Source of the DNA: CAJXNP01 sp050305935
GTDB lineage: Bacteria; Bacteroidota; Bacteroidia; Cytophagales; Cyclobacteriaceae
Direction: 5' to 3'
DNA: 64,000 nucleotides
Assembly (NCBI GenBank): GCA_050305935.1
Contig: JBNLGG010000010.1
Location: forward strand, 1-64,000
Position 1 is the stretch's first letter, and every line of letters starts with the position of its first letter. The notes beneath the pieces are model-generated. The model saw only the letters and a list, made by a program, of their open reading frames with translations. It searched no databases and was not told the origin of the DNA. A program made the position numbers and the translations under genes. Shown here piece after piece: positions 41,668 to 49,447 of the stretch.

Positions 41668-43881
41668 ATGTACAAAAATCCCACCTTTGTGCTTGCTTCA
41701 TGCTTAATCCTTGTAAGCTGCTACTCCCCCAAAAATGATTATCACGAACCTGTTAATCTCACTCAGTATGTAGACCCCTACATCGGTACCGACTTCCACG
41801 GGCATGTCTTTCTTGGAGCCAATGTTCCATTCGGAGCCGTGCAACTAGGCCCGGTAAACATCACCCAGGGCTGGGACTGGTGTTCCGGGTATCACTACTC
41901 AGACTCTACTTTGATAGGTTTTGCCCATACCCATCTCAGCGGAACAGGAATCGGAGACCTTGGCGACATTCTTTTTATGCCCGTTAGCGGCTCCATGCAA
42001 AAGGAAAGGGGCACACTTGAAAATCCAGGCTACATGGCTTTCTATACACACGAGAATGAAAAAATACGCCCTGGGTACTATTCAGTCGAATTAGAAAAAT
42101 ATGGCGTTACCGCGGAACTTACCAGTTCATCCCGCGTGGGCTTCCATCGATACAACTTTGCTGCAGGGGAGGAAGCTCATATCATCATCGACCTGGACCG
42201 GGGAATTGGATGGGACACCCCAATGGAGACTCACCTGGAATGGCTCAACGACAGTCTCGTTGTAGGGTATCGCTTTTCTAAAGGATGGGCGAACGACCAA
42301 AGGATTTTCTTCGCAGCCGTATTTTCGTCTCCCTTAAACAATTTCAGCATTTTTGAAAATGATTCGGCGTTTGGTGGCAAAATGAAAACAGGAAAAAATT
42401 TGGTAGGGGTAGCAAGTTTTGGGAAGGAAAAAGTAGTTCTTTCCAAAGTAGGCATATCGCCGGTGAGTATAAAAAATGCGCTTGATAATATTGCTTCGGA
42501 AATTCCACACTGGGATTTTGACCGGGTAGCCCGTGAAGCAGACACCGCCTGGAACAGAGAGCTGAACAAGGTGAAAATTGAGGCGACGAACGACAGCGAC
42601 ATGAGGATATTTTACACCAGTTTGTACCACACAATGATAGCACCATCTGTGTTCAACGACTACAATGGCGAGTACAGAGGAACAGACAAAAAGGTTTATC
42701 GCGATACGACCTTTACTAATATGACCACCTTTTCTCTTTGGGATACCTACAGGGCAGCTCATCCTCTATTTACATTAACACAACAGGATAGAGTAAATGA
42801 CATGATCAACTCTATGCTGCATATTTACGAGCAACAGGGCAAACTTCCCGTATGGCACCTGATGGGTAACGAAACCAATACGATGGTGGGCTACAGTGCG
42901 GTGCCGGTGATTGTAGACGCTTACCTCAAAAAGTTTGATGGCTTTGATGCCGAGTTGGCGTATGAAGCCGTAAAAAGCACCGCGATGTTAGAGGAACGGG
43001 GGATTAATTTTGTCAAAGGAAGAGGATATATCCCGGCTGATAGTACGGTAGAATCTGTGGCAATGGGACTCGAATATGCGATCAGTGACTGGTGCGCAGG
43101 CCAAATGGCGCAAGAAATGGGCAGGAAAGATGATTACGAGTATTTTAGTGAGCGTGGCCAAAATTACCGGAATTATTTTGACCGGGAATCCGGGTTTATG
43201 AGAGGACGGGTCTCAGACACTTCATGGAGAACACCTTTTAGTCCTTTCGTGTCCCGACATCGTGACGACGATTTCTGTGAAGGGAATGCCTGGCAATATA
43301 CCTGGCTGGTACCACAAGATGTCGAAGGATTGATAGAACTTCTAGGGGGAAAAGTTGCTTTTGCTGCCAAACTCGATTCCCTTTTTGAAATCCGTGGAGA
43401 CATGGGAGCATCTGCGTCGAATGATATTACAGGTTTAATAGGGCAATATGCGCATGGCAATGAACCCAGCCATCACATCACCTATCTCTACGCATACGCC
43501 GGGCAGCCCTGGAAGACAGCAGAAAAAGTAAGATATATCATGGACAGCCTTTATACCGACAAGCCAGATGGTCTTTGTGGTAATGAAGACGTGGGTCAAA
43601 TGTCGGCATGGTACGTATTTTCCGCCCTGGGTTTTTATCCGGTAAATCCTGCCAATGGTGTATATGTATTCGGTAGTCCTAAAATTAAATCAGCCAGGCT
43701 ACAATTCGACAATGGTAAGGTGTTTTCCATTGAAGTGAAAAATCAGGGGGCGAAAAACATTTACATTCAAGAAGTCAAATTGAATGGGGTGCCCCACCAA
43801 AGGTTTTTCACCACTCATGACGAGATCATTAAGGGAGGAACACTGGAGATAACTATGGGGACACAACCTCCTCTAAATTAG
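41668..43881 (+). CDS. GH92 alpha-mannosidase, lipoprotein
   Basis: This 737-residue calcium-dependent exo-alpha-mannosidase of family GH92 is predicted to trim alpha-mannose from N-glycans. The lipobox is LVSC after MYKNPTFVLASCLI. Family signatures are YVDPYIGTDFHGHVFLGANVPFG, GTGIGDLGDILFMPVSG, RGIGWDTPMETHLEW, TTFSLWDTYRAAHPL, EGNAWQYTWLVPQDV (Glu as likely acid) and CGNEDVGQMSAWYVFSALGFYPV. I use the ATG at 41668, since it gives a clean lipoprotein signal; an upstream TTG at 41644 adds eight residues. It is separated from the main operon but carries the same operator-like palindrome. Confidence 0.95.
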   Translation: MYKNPTFVLASCLILVSCYSPKNDYHEPVNLTQYVDPYIGTDFHGHVFLGANVPFGAVQLGPVNITQGWDWCSGYHYSDSTLIGFAHTHLSGTGIGDLGDILFMPVSGSMQKERGTLENPGYMAFYTHENEKIRPGYYSVELEKYGVTAELTSSSRVGFHRYNFAAGEEAHIIIDLDRGIGWDTPMETHLEWLNDSLVVGYRFSKGWANDQRIFFAAVFSSPLNNFSIFENDSAFGGKMKTGKNLVGVASFGKEKVVLSKVGISPVSIKNALDNIASEIPHWDFDRVAREADTAWNRELNKVKIEATNDSDMRIFYTSLYHTMIAPSVFNDYNGEYRGTDKKVYRDTTFTNMTTFSLWDTYRAAHPLFTLTQQDRVNDMINSMLHIYEQQGKLPVWHLMGNETNTMVGYSAVPVIVDAYLKKFDGFDAELAYEAVKSTAMLEERGINFVKGRGYIPADSTVESVAMGLEYAISDWCAGQMAQEMGRKDDYEYFSERGQNYRNYFDRESGFMRGRVSDTSWRTPFSPFVSRHRDDDFCEGNAWQYTWLVPQDVEGLIELLGGKVAFAAKLDSLFEIRGDMGASASNDITGLIGQYAHGNEPSHHITYLYAYAGQPWKTAEKVRYIMDSLYTDKPDGLCGNEDVGQMSAWYVFSALGFYPVNPANGVYVFGSPKIKSARLQFDNGKVFSIEVKNQGAKNIYIQEVKLNGVPHQRFFTTHDEIIKGGTLEITMGTQPPLN

Positions 43882-44006
43882 GTGACTGGAATCGTCGTTT
43901 AACCCTGGGGCAATATGAACCATTTAACCTGTCCGGCTTTTTGTATAGTTCCTCCAAGAGTTTTGACGTATTCAGCACGAACCACCAGAACCTATCTGTG
44001 GTTTTA

Positions 44007-44046
44007 AAATAAAAGTAGCCCATGACCAATTGGGCTACTTTTAAAA
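44007..44046. terminator. Bidirectional terminator after GH92
   Basis: A perfect 11-bp stem (AAAAGTAGCCC at 44011-44021, GGGCTACTTTT at 44032-44042) closes a 10-base loop. It lies between GH92 and the convergent lipoprotein gene, and marks the right end of the glycan locus. Confidence 0.85.
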
Positions 44047-44065
44047 ATCAAACTCGAATTAAAAA

Positions 44066-44896
44066 TTATTGTGCTGCTTCCGTATCGTTATTGACGATCG
44101 GCCAAACTCCAGGCGTGGGAACACTTACCCCTTTGTTTTGTCCACGTGCCGCATCTCCGCCAAAATAATACAATGGCCAGCCCTTGAAGGTCAATTGGCT
44201 TTGGCCATGCACATCGATGGTGGCAAAGTCACTGGCGCTGATGCCTGTGGGAAGCGTACCAATCGTTGTGTGGAAAATAGGCCACGAACCATTGTTGCTG
44301 AAATCTGCTGCCGTATAGTTGTTTTGATTGTGGGTGTCATTGATGAAGGCATACAGCGTCCTTCCCTCGGCATCAACAAAATACTGTGTTTCCGCATCTC
44401 CCTCGGTATAATCGCTTTTATAGTTTTTACCGTCATTTCCCACGAGCTGGGCATTGGCAAACATGATGGAATAATCAGGTTTGGCCAGGTACCAAACACC
44501 TCCCACGCCGTCGCCATTGGTAGCCCCGGCAGCGCCATCCGCCGCATAATAATAGAGAGGCCATCCCTTGTAGGTGGTCTGCATCTCTCCCCCACCGCGA
44601 TCGATAGCTCCAAAATCACTGCTATTCAGACCGGTACCTACTTCGATATTCTCAGCATGAAATACCGGCCAGTTGCCAAGGCAACCTCCTTCGCAGGCGC
44701 TTTCACCGCTTGCATCTCGGGTGAAAAAATAAAGTGAAAAACCATTCGCATCCACCAGGATACCATTGGAAATTTCCACGTCCGGGCCATCGTTACCATC
44801 GGGTCCGGGATCTTCGCTTTCCTTACATCCCGACAATTGTAACATAACGGCGGCAGCCAAAATGAGCACCGCCATCAAAGAAACATTCTTTTTCAT
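44066..44896 (-). CDS. Lipoprotein with two secreted-repeat (Lipoprotein_15-like) units
   Basis: This 276-residue lipoprotein (lipobox QLSGC) carries two copies of a repeat of about 105 residues. Each has the pattern VDANG/EGR-TLY-F, a Trp-Pro step (GNWPVFHAE, GSWPIFHTT), then GWPLYYYAADGA or GWPLYYFGGDAA and a VW ending. This is the secreted repeat of unknown function (COG4315 type). The first copy retains a Cys pair (CEGGCLGNWP); the second lacks it. I chose the ATG at 44896, as it gives a normal KKN signal start; one at 44908 adds four residues. The function is unknown, with possible electron-transfer or surface roles proposed for relatives. Confidence 0.8.
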   Translation of the reverse strand: MKKNVSLMAVLILAAAVMLQLSGCKESEDPGPDGNDGPDVEISNGILVDANGFSLYFFTRDASGESACEGGCLGNWPVFHAENIEVGTGLNSSDFGAIDRGGGEMQTTYKGWPLYYYAADGAAGATNGDGVGGVWYLAKPDYSIMFANAQLVGNDGKNYKSDYTEGDAETQYFVDAEGRTLYAFINDTHNQNNYTAADFSNNGSWPIFHTTIGTLPTGISASDFATIDVHGQSQLTFKGWPLYYFGGDAARGQNKGVSVPTPGVWPIVNNDTEAAQ

Positions 44897-45131
44897 TAAA
44901 TGGATCATAGTGTTTAGATTTTTAAAATTGCTTAAGAACTGAAATCAATAACAGTTTAATGACCCATACAATGAGACAGGGGAGATGGTTGCTTGAGGAA
45001 AAAAACAAATCTCAACCCTCGGGGACAACCGTGAAAAATTTTCGCAAAAAAGAGTTTAGATTAAATTGCAGTGACTAATAAAATATTCATGTAGTAAGGA
45101 GCATTGGCAAAACTAGCAAGATTATTAAAGT

Positions 45132-45434
45132 TTATTTGTTCTTTTGGAACTCTACCCACTCTCTTGCCACTTCTCTTTCATCGTCCTTTTTGTCTAAAGC
45201 AGCTATAATTTTTGAATCGGGCACACCGTTTTTTAAGGCCAGTAGAGACAATATATCGATTTGCTTTCGCATAAGAGAAATCTGCTTTTGCTGATTTTCC
45301 AGTATTGTATTTAGCTTAAAATACCAACAATAAAATTCTCTTAGGGCGAGAAAGACTAAAAATAAAATAATCGGGACTAGCAATACAATTGCAATTTCCC
45401 ATGATCCAAGTACGCCAATTGCAAAAATGTTCAT
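45132..45434 (-). CDS. Small single-span membrane protein
   Basis: This 100-residue protein has one strong transmembrane segment (about residues 12-32, WEIAIVLLVPIILFLVFLAL), then an amphipathic, coiled-coil-like stretch (LNTILENQQKQISLMRKQID) and a charged tail with LDKKDDEREVAREWVEF. I do not recognise a family. It stands alone, with 222 bp of AT-rich DNA before it on the left and a tRNA terminator on the right. Confidence 0.6.
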   Translation of the reverse strand: MNIFAIGVLGSWEIAIVLLVPIILFLVFLALREFYCWYFKLNTILENQQKQISLMRKQIDILSLLALKNGVPDSKIIAALDKKDDEREVAREWVEFQKNK

Positions 45435-45530
45435 ATTGTTGAAGGGCTTAATAAAAAATCAAATTAGGTTGCGTTTTAGGAAATCTACAAAAAATTGAAT
45501 TTCGATCCCAATTGTTCGTCGCCACTAAGA

Positions 45531-45566
45531 AAAAAAAGCCCTAACTATTAAATAATTAGAGCTTTT
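45531..45566 (-). terminator. Terminator for tRNA-Arg
   Basis: On the minus strand AAAGCTCTAA (45565-45556) pairs with TTAGGGCTTT (45544-45535, one wobble), then continues as a T-run. It lies 12 bp past the tRNA 3' end, supporting transcription of the intact tRNA. Confidence 0.7.
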
Positions 45567-45577
45567 GAGATAGCGTG

Positions 45578-45651
45578 TACGCCCGGAAGGATTCGAACCC
45601 TCAACCCTCGGAGCCGAAATCCGATATTCTATCCAGTTGAACTACGGGCGC
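45578..45651 (-). tRNA. tRNA-Arg (anticodon TCG)
   Basis: This 74-nt tRNA folds as a complete cloverleaf: acceptor GCGCCCG with CGGGCGT (G-U at the first pair), D arm GTTC/GAAT, anticodon arm TCGGA-TTTCGGC-TCCGA with TCG at positions 34-36, and T arm GAGGG-TTCGAAT-CCTTC (one wobble). No CCA is encoded. Its first 51 nt double as the last 17 codons of the GIY-YIG gene, and a damaged copy lies 254 bp upstream. Confidence 0.93.
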
Positions 45652-45894
45652 ATCTTTTAGTATGATTTTCAGTCGCTCCCTGCCGGAGCCTGATTTATAA
45701 TATTTCTCTCTTTTGACAGCCTCTTCTCTTGTTTCATATACTTCAAAATATACCAGCTCAAAAGGAGCAAAAGCTTTGTTTGATCTGGTCTTCCCTGCAT
45801 TATGTTCCTTCACTCGGTTGACCAAATCAAATGTATGTCCTACATACGTATAATCAAATTCTTTGCTTCGAATAACATATACATAGTACTTCAT
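45601..45894 (-). CDS. GIY-YIG endonuclease whose 3' end is tRNA-Arg sequence
   Basis: This 97-residue protein is a single GIY-YIG domain of the UvrC-N/URI type. The motifs are YYVYVIRS (GIY position), TYVGHT (YIG position), the catalytic Arg in DLVNRVKEHNAG and the metal-binding Glu in TREEAVKREKYYKSG. The usual domain ends near KIILKD. The last 16 residues, APVVQLDRISDFGSEG, plus the stop are the tRNA-Arg read in frame starting at base 1. The ATG lies 10 bp from the end of a partial second tRNA-Arg. The enzyme is probably a homing or mobile nuclease aimed at the tRNA gene; that role is inference. Confidence 0.85.
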   Translation of the reverse strand: MKYYVYVIRSKEFDYTYVGHTFDLVNRVKEHNAGKTRSNKAFAPFELVYFEVYETREEAVKREKYYKSGSGRERLKIILKDAPVVQLDRISDFGSEG

Positions 45895-45904
45895 ATCTTA
45901 TCCG

Positions 45905-45975
45905 TACGCCTCGGAGCCGAAATCCGATATTCCCTGCCTCGTCGGCAGGCGGGTATCCAGTTGAACTACGGGCGC
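45905..45975 (-). pseudogene. Broken tRNA-Arg copy
   Basis: This is a second copy of the tRNA-Arg in which 50 of 50 shared bases are identical to the intact gene at 45578-45651. The 24 nt covering the variable/T-arm region are deleted, and 21 nt are inserted after the D loop. It cannot form a T arm. The perfect identity of the rest points to a recent duplication. Confidence 0.9.
45933..45953. repeat. 21-bp GC-rich palindromic insertion in the broken tRNA
   Basis: The insert contains CCTGCC-TCGTC-GGCAGG (6-bp stem, 5-base loop) followed by CGGG. It is far more GC-rich than its surroundings and breaks the tRNA exactly between D loop and D stem 3' side. It resembles the small interspersed palindromes common in Bacteroidota genomes. 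Confidence 0.75.
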
Positions 45976-46059
45976 GTAAAAATTGTGAGATTTAGTGATT
46001 GATGAATTTGTGATTGAACCACCCAACAATGGCACCCCTTAATAACTCAACAACCATTA

Positions 46060-46080
46060 ACCCAATAACTAATATTGGGT
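46060..46080. repeat. 8-bp hairpin between the broken tRNA and sucC
   Basis: ACCCAATA and TATTGGGT flank a 5-base loop. There is no T-run, so its role is unclear. It lies in a 218-bp spacer with no coding frame. Confidence 0.4.
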
Positions 46081-46148
46081 GGCAAAAATAGTGTTTTTCG
46101 GATAATTGAAAAAGAAATGATTCAAAACTCAATGGAGTTTTATTAAAA

Positions 46149-46172
46149 AAGCCCGATCAGTCGACCGGGCTT
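46149..46172 (-). terminator. Terminator after sucC
   Basis: AAGCCCG (46149-46155) pairs with CGGGCTT (46166-46172). Read on the minus strand it is followed by six T. It lies 22 bp past the sucC stop. Confidence 0.8.
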
Positions 46173-46193
46173 CCCTTTCGTTTTATATTTTTC

Positions 46194-47405
46194 CTATGCA
46201 AGCGCCTCTTTCACACGATCAGCAGCATCTTTTAATACCACTGCGCCCACTACTTTAAGGCCGCTTTCATCGATGATTTTCTTTCCTTCTTCCGCATTGG
46301 TACCCTGAAGTCGCACGATGATGGGTATGCCAATATTTCCAATATTCTTATAGGCTTCCACCACTCCTTGTGCCACGCGGTCACATCTTACAATCCCGCC
46401 AAAAACGTTGATCAGAATTGCCTTTACATTTGGGTCTTTTAAGATGATCCTGAAACCTGCCTCCACCGTCTTGGCATTGGCCGACCCTCCTACGTCGAGG
46501 AAGTTGGCAGGTTCACCTCCTGACAACTTGATGATATCCATGGTAGCCATCGCTAGTCCTGCGCCATTTACCATACAGCCTACATTGCCATCTAGTTTTA
46601 CATAGTTCAGACCTGATTCACCAGCTTCTACTTCCAAAGGATCTTCCTCTGTGATGTCCCTCAGTTCTGCCAGGTCATGGTGCCTGAAGAGTGCGTTGTC
46701 GTCCAGGTTAACCTTAGCGTCTACTGCCAATATTTTATCGTCAGAAGTCTTTAATACAGGATTGATTTCAAACATGCTTGAGTCTGTCTCTTCGTAGGCT
46801 TTGTAAAGAGCGGTGATGAATTTCACCATTTCCTTAAAGGCCTTTCCTTCCAATCCCAGTTTAAAAGCTATCTTTCTTGCCTGAAAAGACAATAGACCCA
46901 ACTGGGGATCAACCCATTCTTTCACTATCTTTTCGGGCGTTTTTTCAGCTACTTCTTCTATGTCCATTCCACCTTCGGTAGATGCCATGATCACATTGCA
47001 GCCTTTGGCGCGGTCCAATAAAATGCTCAGGTAGTATTCCTTTGGCTCAGAGTCGCCAGGATAGTATACGTCCTGGGCAATCAATACTTTGTGGACTTTT
47101 TTGCCAGCTTCACCCGTTTGGATGGTAACAAGTGTTCCACCTAATATTTTATCAGCTTTATCAGAAACTTCGTCCAGTGATTTTGCAAGGACAACACCGT
47201 TTGACCCGGTCTCCTTTATTTTTCCTTTTCCTCTGCCACCTGCGTGAATTTGTGCCTTAACTACATACCAGGATGTCCCTGTCTCTTCGTTTAGTTTTTT
47301 TGCCGCTTCCAGTGCTTTGGAGGGTGTATCGGCCACAATGCCTTCCTGAATTTGAACACCGTATTTTTTTAATACTTTTTTAGCCTGATATTCGTGAATA
47401 TTCAT
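46194..47405 (-). CDS. sucC: Succinyl-CoA synthetase beta subunit (ADP-forming type)
   Basis: This 403-residue protein pairs with SucD (not in this window) to convert succinyl-CoA to succinate in the TCA cycle, making ATP or GTP. It begins MNIHEYQAKKVLKKYGV, and the ATP-grasp domain shows VVKAQIHAGGRGKGK, EYYLSILLDRA, EINPV and VDAKVNLDDNALFRH. The C-terminal domain contains GNVGCMVNGAGLAMATMD, PANFLDVGGSA, INVFGGIVRCD and VRLQGTNAEEG. Its length is slightly over the usual ~390 because of a short insertion after IQTGEAGKKV. It is divergent from lolD and monocistronic by eye. Confidence 0.97.
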   Translation of the reverse strand: MNIHEYQAKKVLKKYGVQIQEGIVADTPSKALEAAKKLNEETGTSWYVVKAQIHAGGRGKGKIKETGSNGVVLAKSLDEVSDKADKILGGTLVTIQTGEAGKKVHKVLIAQDVYYPGDSEPKEYYLSILLDRAKGCNVIMASTEGGMDIEEVAEKTPEKIVKEWVDPQLGLLSFQARKIAFKLGLEGKAFKEMVKFITALYKAYEETDSSMFEINPVLKTSDDKILAVDAKVNLDDNALFRHHDLAELRDITEEDPLEVEAGESGLNYVKLDGNVGCMVNGAGLAMATMDIIKLSGGEPANFLDVGGSANAKTVEAGFRIILKDPNVKAILINVFGGIVRCDRVAQGVVEAYKNIGNIGIPIIVRLQGTNAEEGKKIIDESGLKVVGAVVLKDAADRVKEALA

Positions 47406-47495
47406 TTGAAATGACTTTTATTTTGTTAAAGCAGCATTTATTCATTACCATGCAATAACCGATGAATAAGCCGCTGCGCGTTTCCAGAATTTTGG

Positions 47496-47526
47496 CGAAA
47501 GTAGTTGATTTATCATTTATTAACAA
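47496..47526 (-). promoter_or_regulatory. Candidate sucC promoter
   Basis: On the minus strand TTG (47526-47524) is followed after 20 bp by TACTTTCG (47503-47496), one base from TAnnTTTG. The leader would be about 85 bases. Confidence 0.4.
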
Positions 47527-47621
47527 GCTAGCCATTCCCAGAGTATAGTAAAAACACTTTAATGAATAATTTTTGCGAAAAGATGCATAAATGAATATGT
47601 TTGATGTGATCAATTTTCAAT

Positions 47622-48308
47622 ATGATTTTAACCGCCAGAAATATTGTCAAATCGTACAGCGACCTGAAAGTGCTGAAGGGAATCGATTTGCAAATCAACA
47701 AAGGTGAGATCGTCTCCATTGTCGGGGCATCAGGTGCGGGCAAAAGCACCTTGCTCCACATACTGGGAACCCTCGATACTGCCGACCACGGGGAAGTCTG
47801 GATTAAAAACCAGGAAATAAGCCATATGAAAAACCATCAACTCGCCCGCTTCCGCAATAAGAACATTGGCTTCATTTTTCAATTTCACAATCTTCTTCCA
47901 GAGTTCTCAGCCTTTGAAAACATCTGCATACCAGGTTATATCGGCACACTCTCAAAAACCGAAGTGGAAAAAAGGGCTATTTCCCTGCTTCACATGCTGG
48001 GCATTCACAACCGCGCCAACAACAAACCCTCGGAACTATCTGGTGGCGAGCAGCAACGTGCGGCAGTTGCCCGGGCGCTAATTAACAAGCCAAAAATTGT
48101 GTTCGCCGACGAACCCAGCGGAAACCTTGATTCAAAAAACGCCAATGAACTGCACGAGCTTTTTTTTAGTCTGCGCAAGGAACTTGACCAGACCTTTGTG
48201 ATCGTCACCCACAATCAGCAACTGGCAAAAATGGCCGACCGGCAGCTCGAAATGAAAGACGGACTGATGCTGGAAAATGGCGAGAAATCTACCGGGCCAT
48301 CTGTTTAA
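47622..48308 (+). CDS. lolD: LolD-like ABC transporter ATP-binding protein
   Basis: This 228-residue ATPase of the LolD/MacB class has Walker A GASGAGKS, Q-loop FQFHNLLPEFSA, signature LSGGEQQRAAVARAL, Walker B IVFADEPSGNLDS and switch His in IVTHNQQ. The LLPEF(S/T)A sequence is typical of LolD, which powers lipoprotein release from the inner membrane with LolC/LolE. No permease gene is adjacent, which is common for this family in Bacteroidota. Its end overlaps the convergent peroxiredoxin gene by 20 bp. Confidence 0.93.
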   Translation: MILTARNIVKSYSDLKVLKGIDLQINKGEIVSIVGASGAGKSTLLHILGTLDTADHGEVWIKNQEISHMKNHQLARFRNKNIGFIFQFHNLLPEFSAFENICIPGYIGTLSKTEVEKRAISLLHMLGIHNRANNKPSELSGGEQQRAAVARALINKPKIVFADEPSGNLDSKNANELHELFFSLRKELDQTFVIVTHNQQLAKMADRQLEMKDGLMLENGEKSTGPSV

Positions 48309-48747
48309 TATTCGTTAGGGCATTTTTCACATGCTCATTGGCAGCGAACATGTTGTTAAAAATATTGGTGATGCGCTGGTCTTCATCGAGCATAAAGGTG
48401 ATGCGGCGGGTGATATTTAAAAACTGGACCTTTGCACCATACATCTTTGCCACCTTTCCCTTTACATCAGAAAGCAGTTCAAAAGGCAAGTCGTGGGCTT
48501 CTTTAAATCTTTTATGCGACTCGACTCCATCCGTGCTGATACCAAAAACATCGATATCAGTTTTCTTAAATTCTTCAATATAGTCCCTGAAACTGCATAC
48601 TTCTGTCGTGCATCCCGGAGTAAAATCCCTTGGGTAAAAGAAAAGGATTGTTGGTCTTCCTTTTTGGTCCTTGTACAAATTAAATTGCCCGTCTCCTGTG
48701 GATGGCAGCGTAAAATCCGGTGCCTTATCTCCTACTTTTAATTTCAT
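48289..48747 (-). CDS. bcp: Bcp-type thioredoxin-dependent peroxiredoxin
   Basis: This 152-residue AhpC/TSA-fold thiol peroxidase reduces peroxides using thioredoxin. It starts MKLKVGDKAPDFTLPSTG. The peroxidatic Cys lies in FYPRDFTPGCTTEVCSFRD, which also holds the second Cys five residues later, the 2-Cys Bcp pattern. The C-terminus is NNMFAANEHVKNAL. I chose the ATG at 48747, since it gives the standard start and length. Longer starts up to 48948 add an unrelated hydrophobic stretch and would overlap the divergent nitroreductase promoter region. Confidence 0.93.
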   Translation of the reverse strand: MKLKVGDKAPDFTLPSTGDGQFNLYKDQKGRPTILFFYPRDFTPGCTTEVCSFRDYIEEFKKTDIDVFGISTDGVESHKRFKEAHDLPFELLSDVKGKVAKMYGAKVQFLNITRRITFMLDEDQRITNIFNNMFAANEHVKNALTNIKQMAR

Positions 48748-48841
48748 TCTTCTTTTTAATTTCATTTTATTAACCAACTCCCTGTAAGGATGTTTAAATT
48801 TTATAGAATAAAAATTCCAATAGTAAATAAGCTGAGTTTCT

Positions 48842-49447
48842 ATGTTAAATAAAAACCAAATCATGATAAAGCTGGCAAAAACACAATTTGATATACATCC
48901 CCTTATTATAAAACGCTTCAGTCCCCGTGGGTATTCTGATGAAGCCATTTCAAAGGAAGAGTTGAATAAAATACTGGAGGCCGCATCCTGGGCGCCATCT
49001 TCTTACAATGAGCAGCCATGGCGGTTTATCATTGGTATCAAAGGCGAAGGGGATGGTTACGATAAAATATTCCAATGTCTAAGTGAAAAAAATCAAACCT
49101 GGGCCACGACCGCACCCATTCTCATGCTCAGCCTTGCCAAACGAAGACTGGACCGAAACAGCAACCTGAACAGGTTCCACAGCTACGATACCGGTCAGGC
49201 CATTGCAATGTTAAGCATACAAGCCGCCACCGACAATATTTTCATCAGCCAAATGGGAGGTTTCAATGCTGCCATGGTCAAAGACCTGTTTAAAATACCC
49301 GACGATTATGAAATACTAGCTGCTGTGGCTTTGGGGAAGGTTGATTATGAGGATCAAATGGAAAAGGGAGAGGTGGCTTACCGGACGCGAAAAGATTTGT
49401 CTGAATTTGTATATTCAAATGATCTAAACACGCCATATACTATCTGA
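48842..49447 (+). CDS. Nitroreductase family protein
   Basis: This 201-residue FMN-dependent oxidoreductase has family motifs: IIKRFSPRGYSDEAIS (FMN phosphate-binding Arg-x-Ser), AASWAPSSYNEQPWRFI, a central DTGQAIAMLSIQAATDNIF stretch, and VALGKVDY. It would reduce nitro- or quinone-like substrates using NAD(P)H. The physiological substrate is unknown. An internal ATG at 48863 (MIKLAKTQFDIH) is an equally good start. It is a single gene. Confidence 0.9.
   Translation: MLNKNQIMIKLAKTQFDIHPLIIKRFSPRGYSDEAISKEELNKILEAASWAPSSYNEQPWRFIIGIKGEGDGYDKIFQCLSEKNQTWATTAPILMLSLAKRRLDRNSNLNRFHSYDTGQAIAMLSIQAATDNIFISQMGGFNAAMVKDLFKIPDDYEILAAVALGKVDYEDQMEKGEVAYRTRKDLSEFVYSNDLNTPYTI

Noticed and set aside
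45802..46002. Plus-strand open frame of 66 codons over the broken tRNA and the start of the GIY-YIG gene
   Set aside because: It is antisense to the GIY-YIG gene and the tRNA fragment and shows no protein-like pattern; the palindromic insert simply leaves the frame open.
48748..48948. N-terminal extension of the Bcp peroxiredoxin with a hydrophobic stretch
   Set aside because: Family members start at the equivalent of the ATG at 48747; the extension overlaps the divergent gene's 5' region and looks non-coding.
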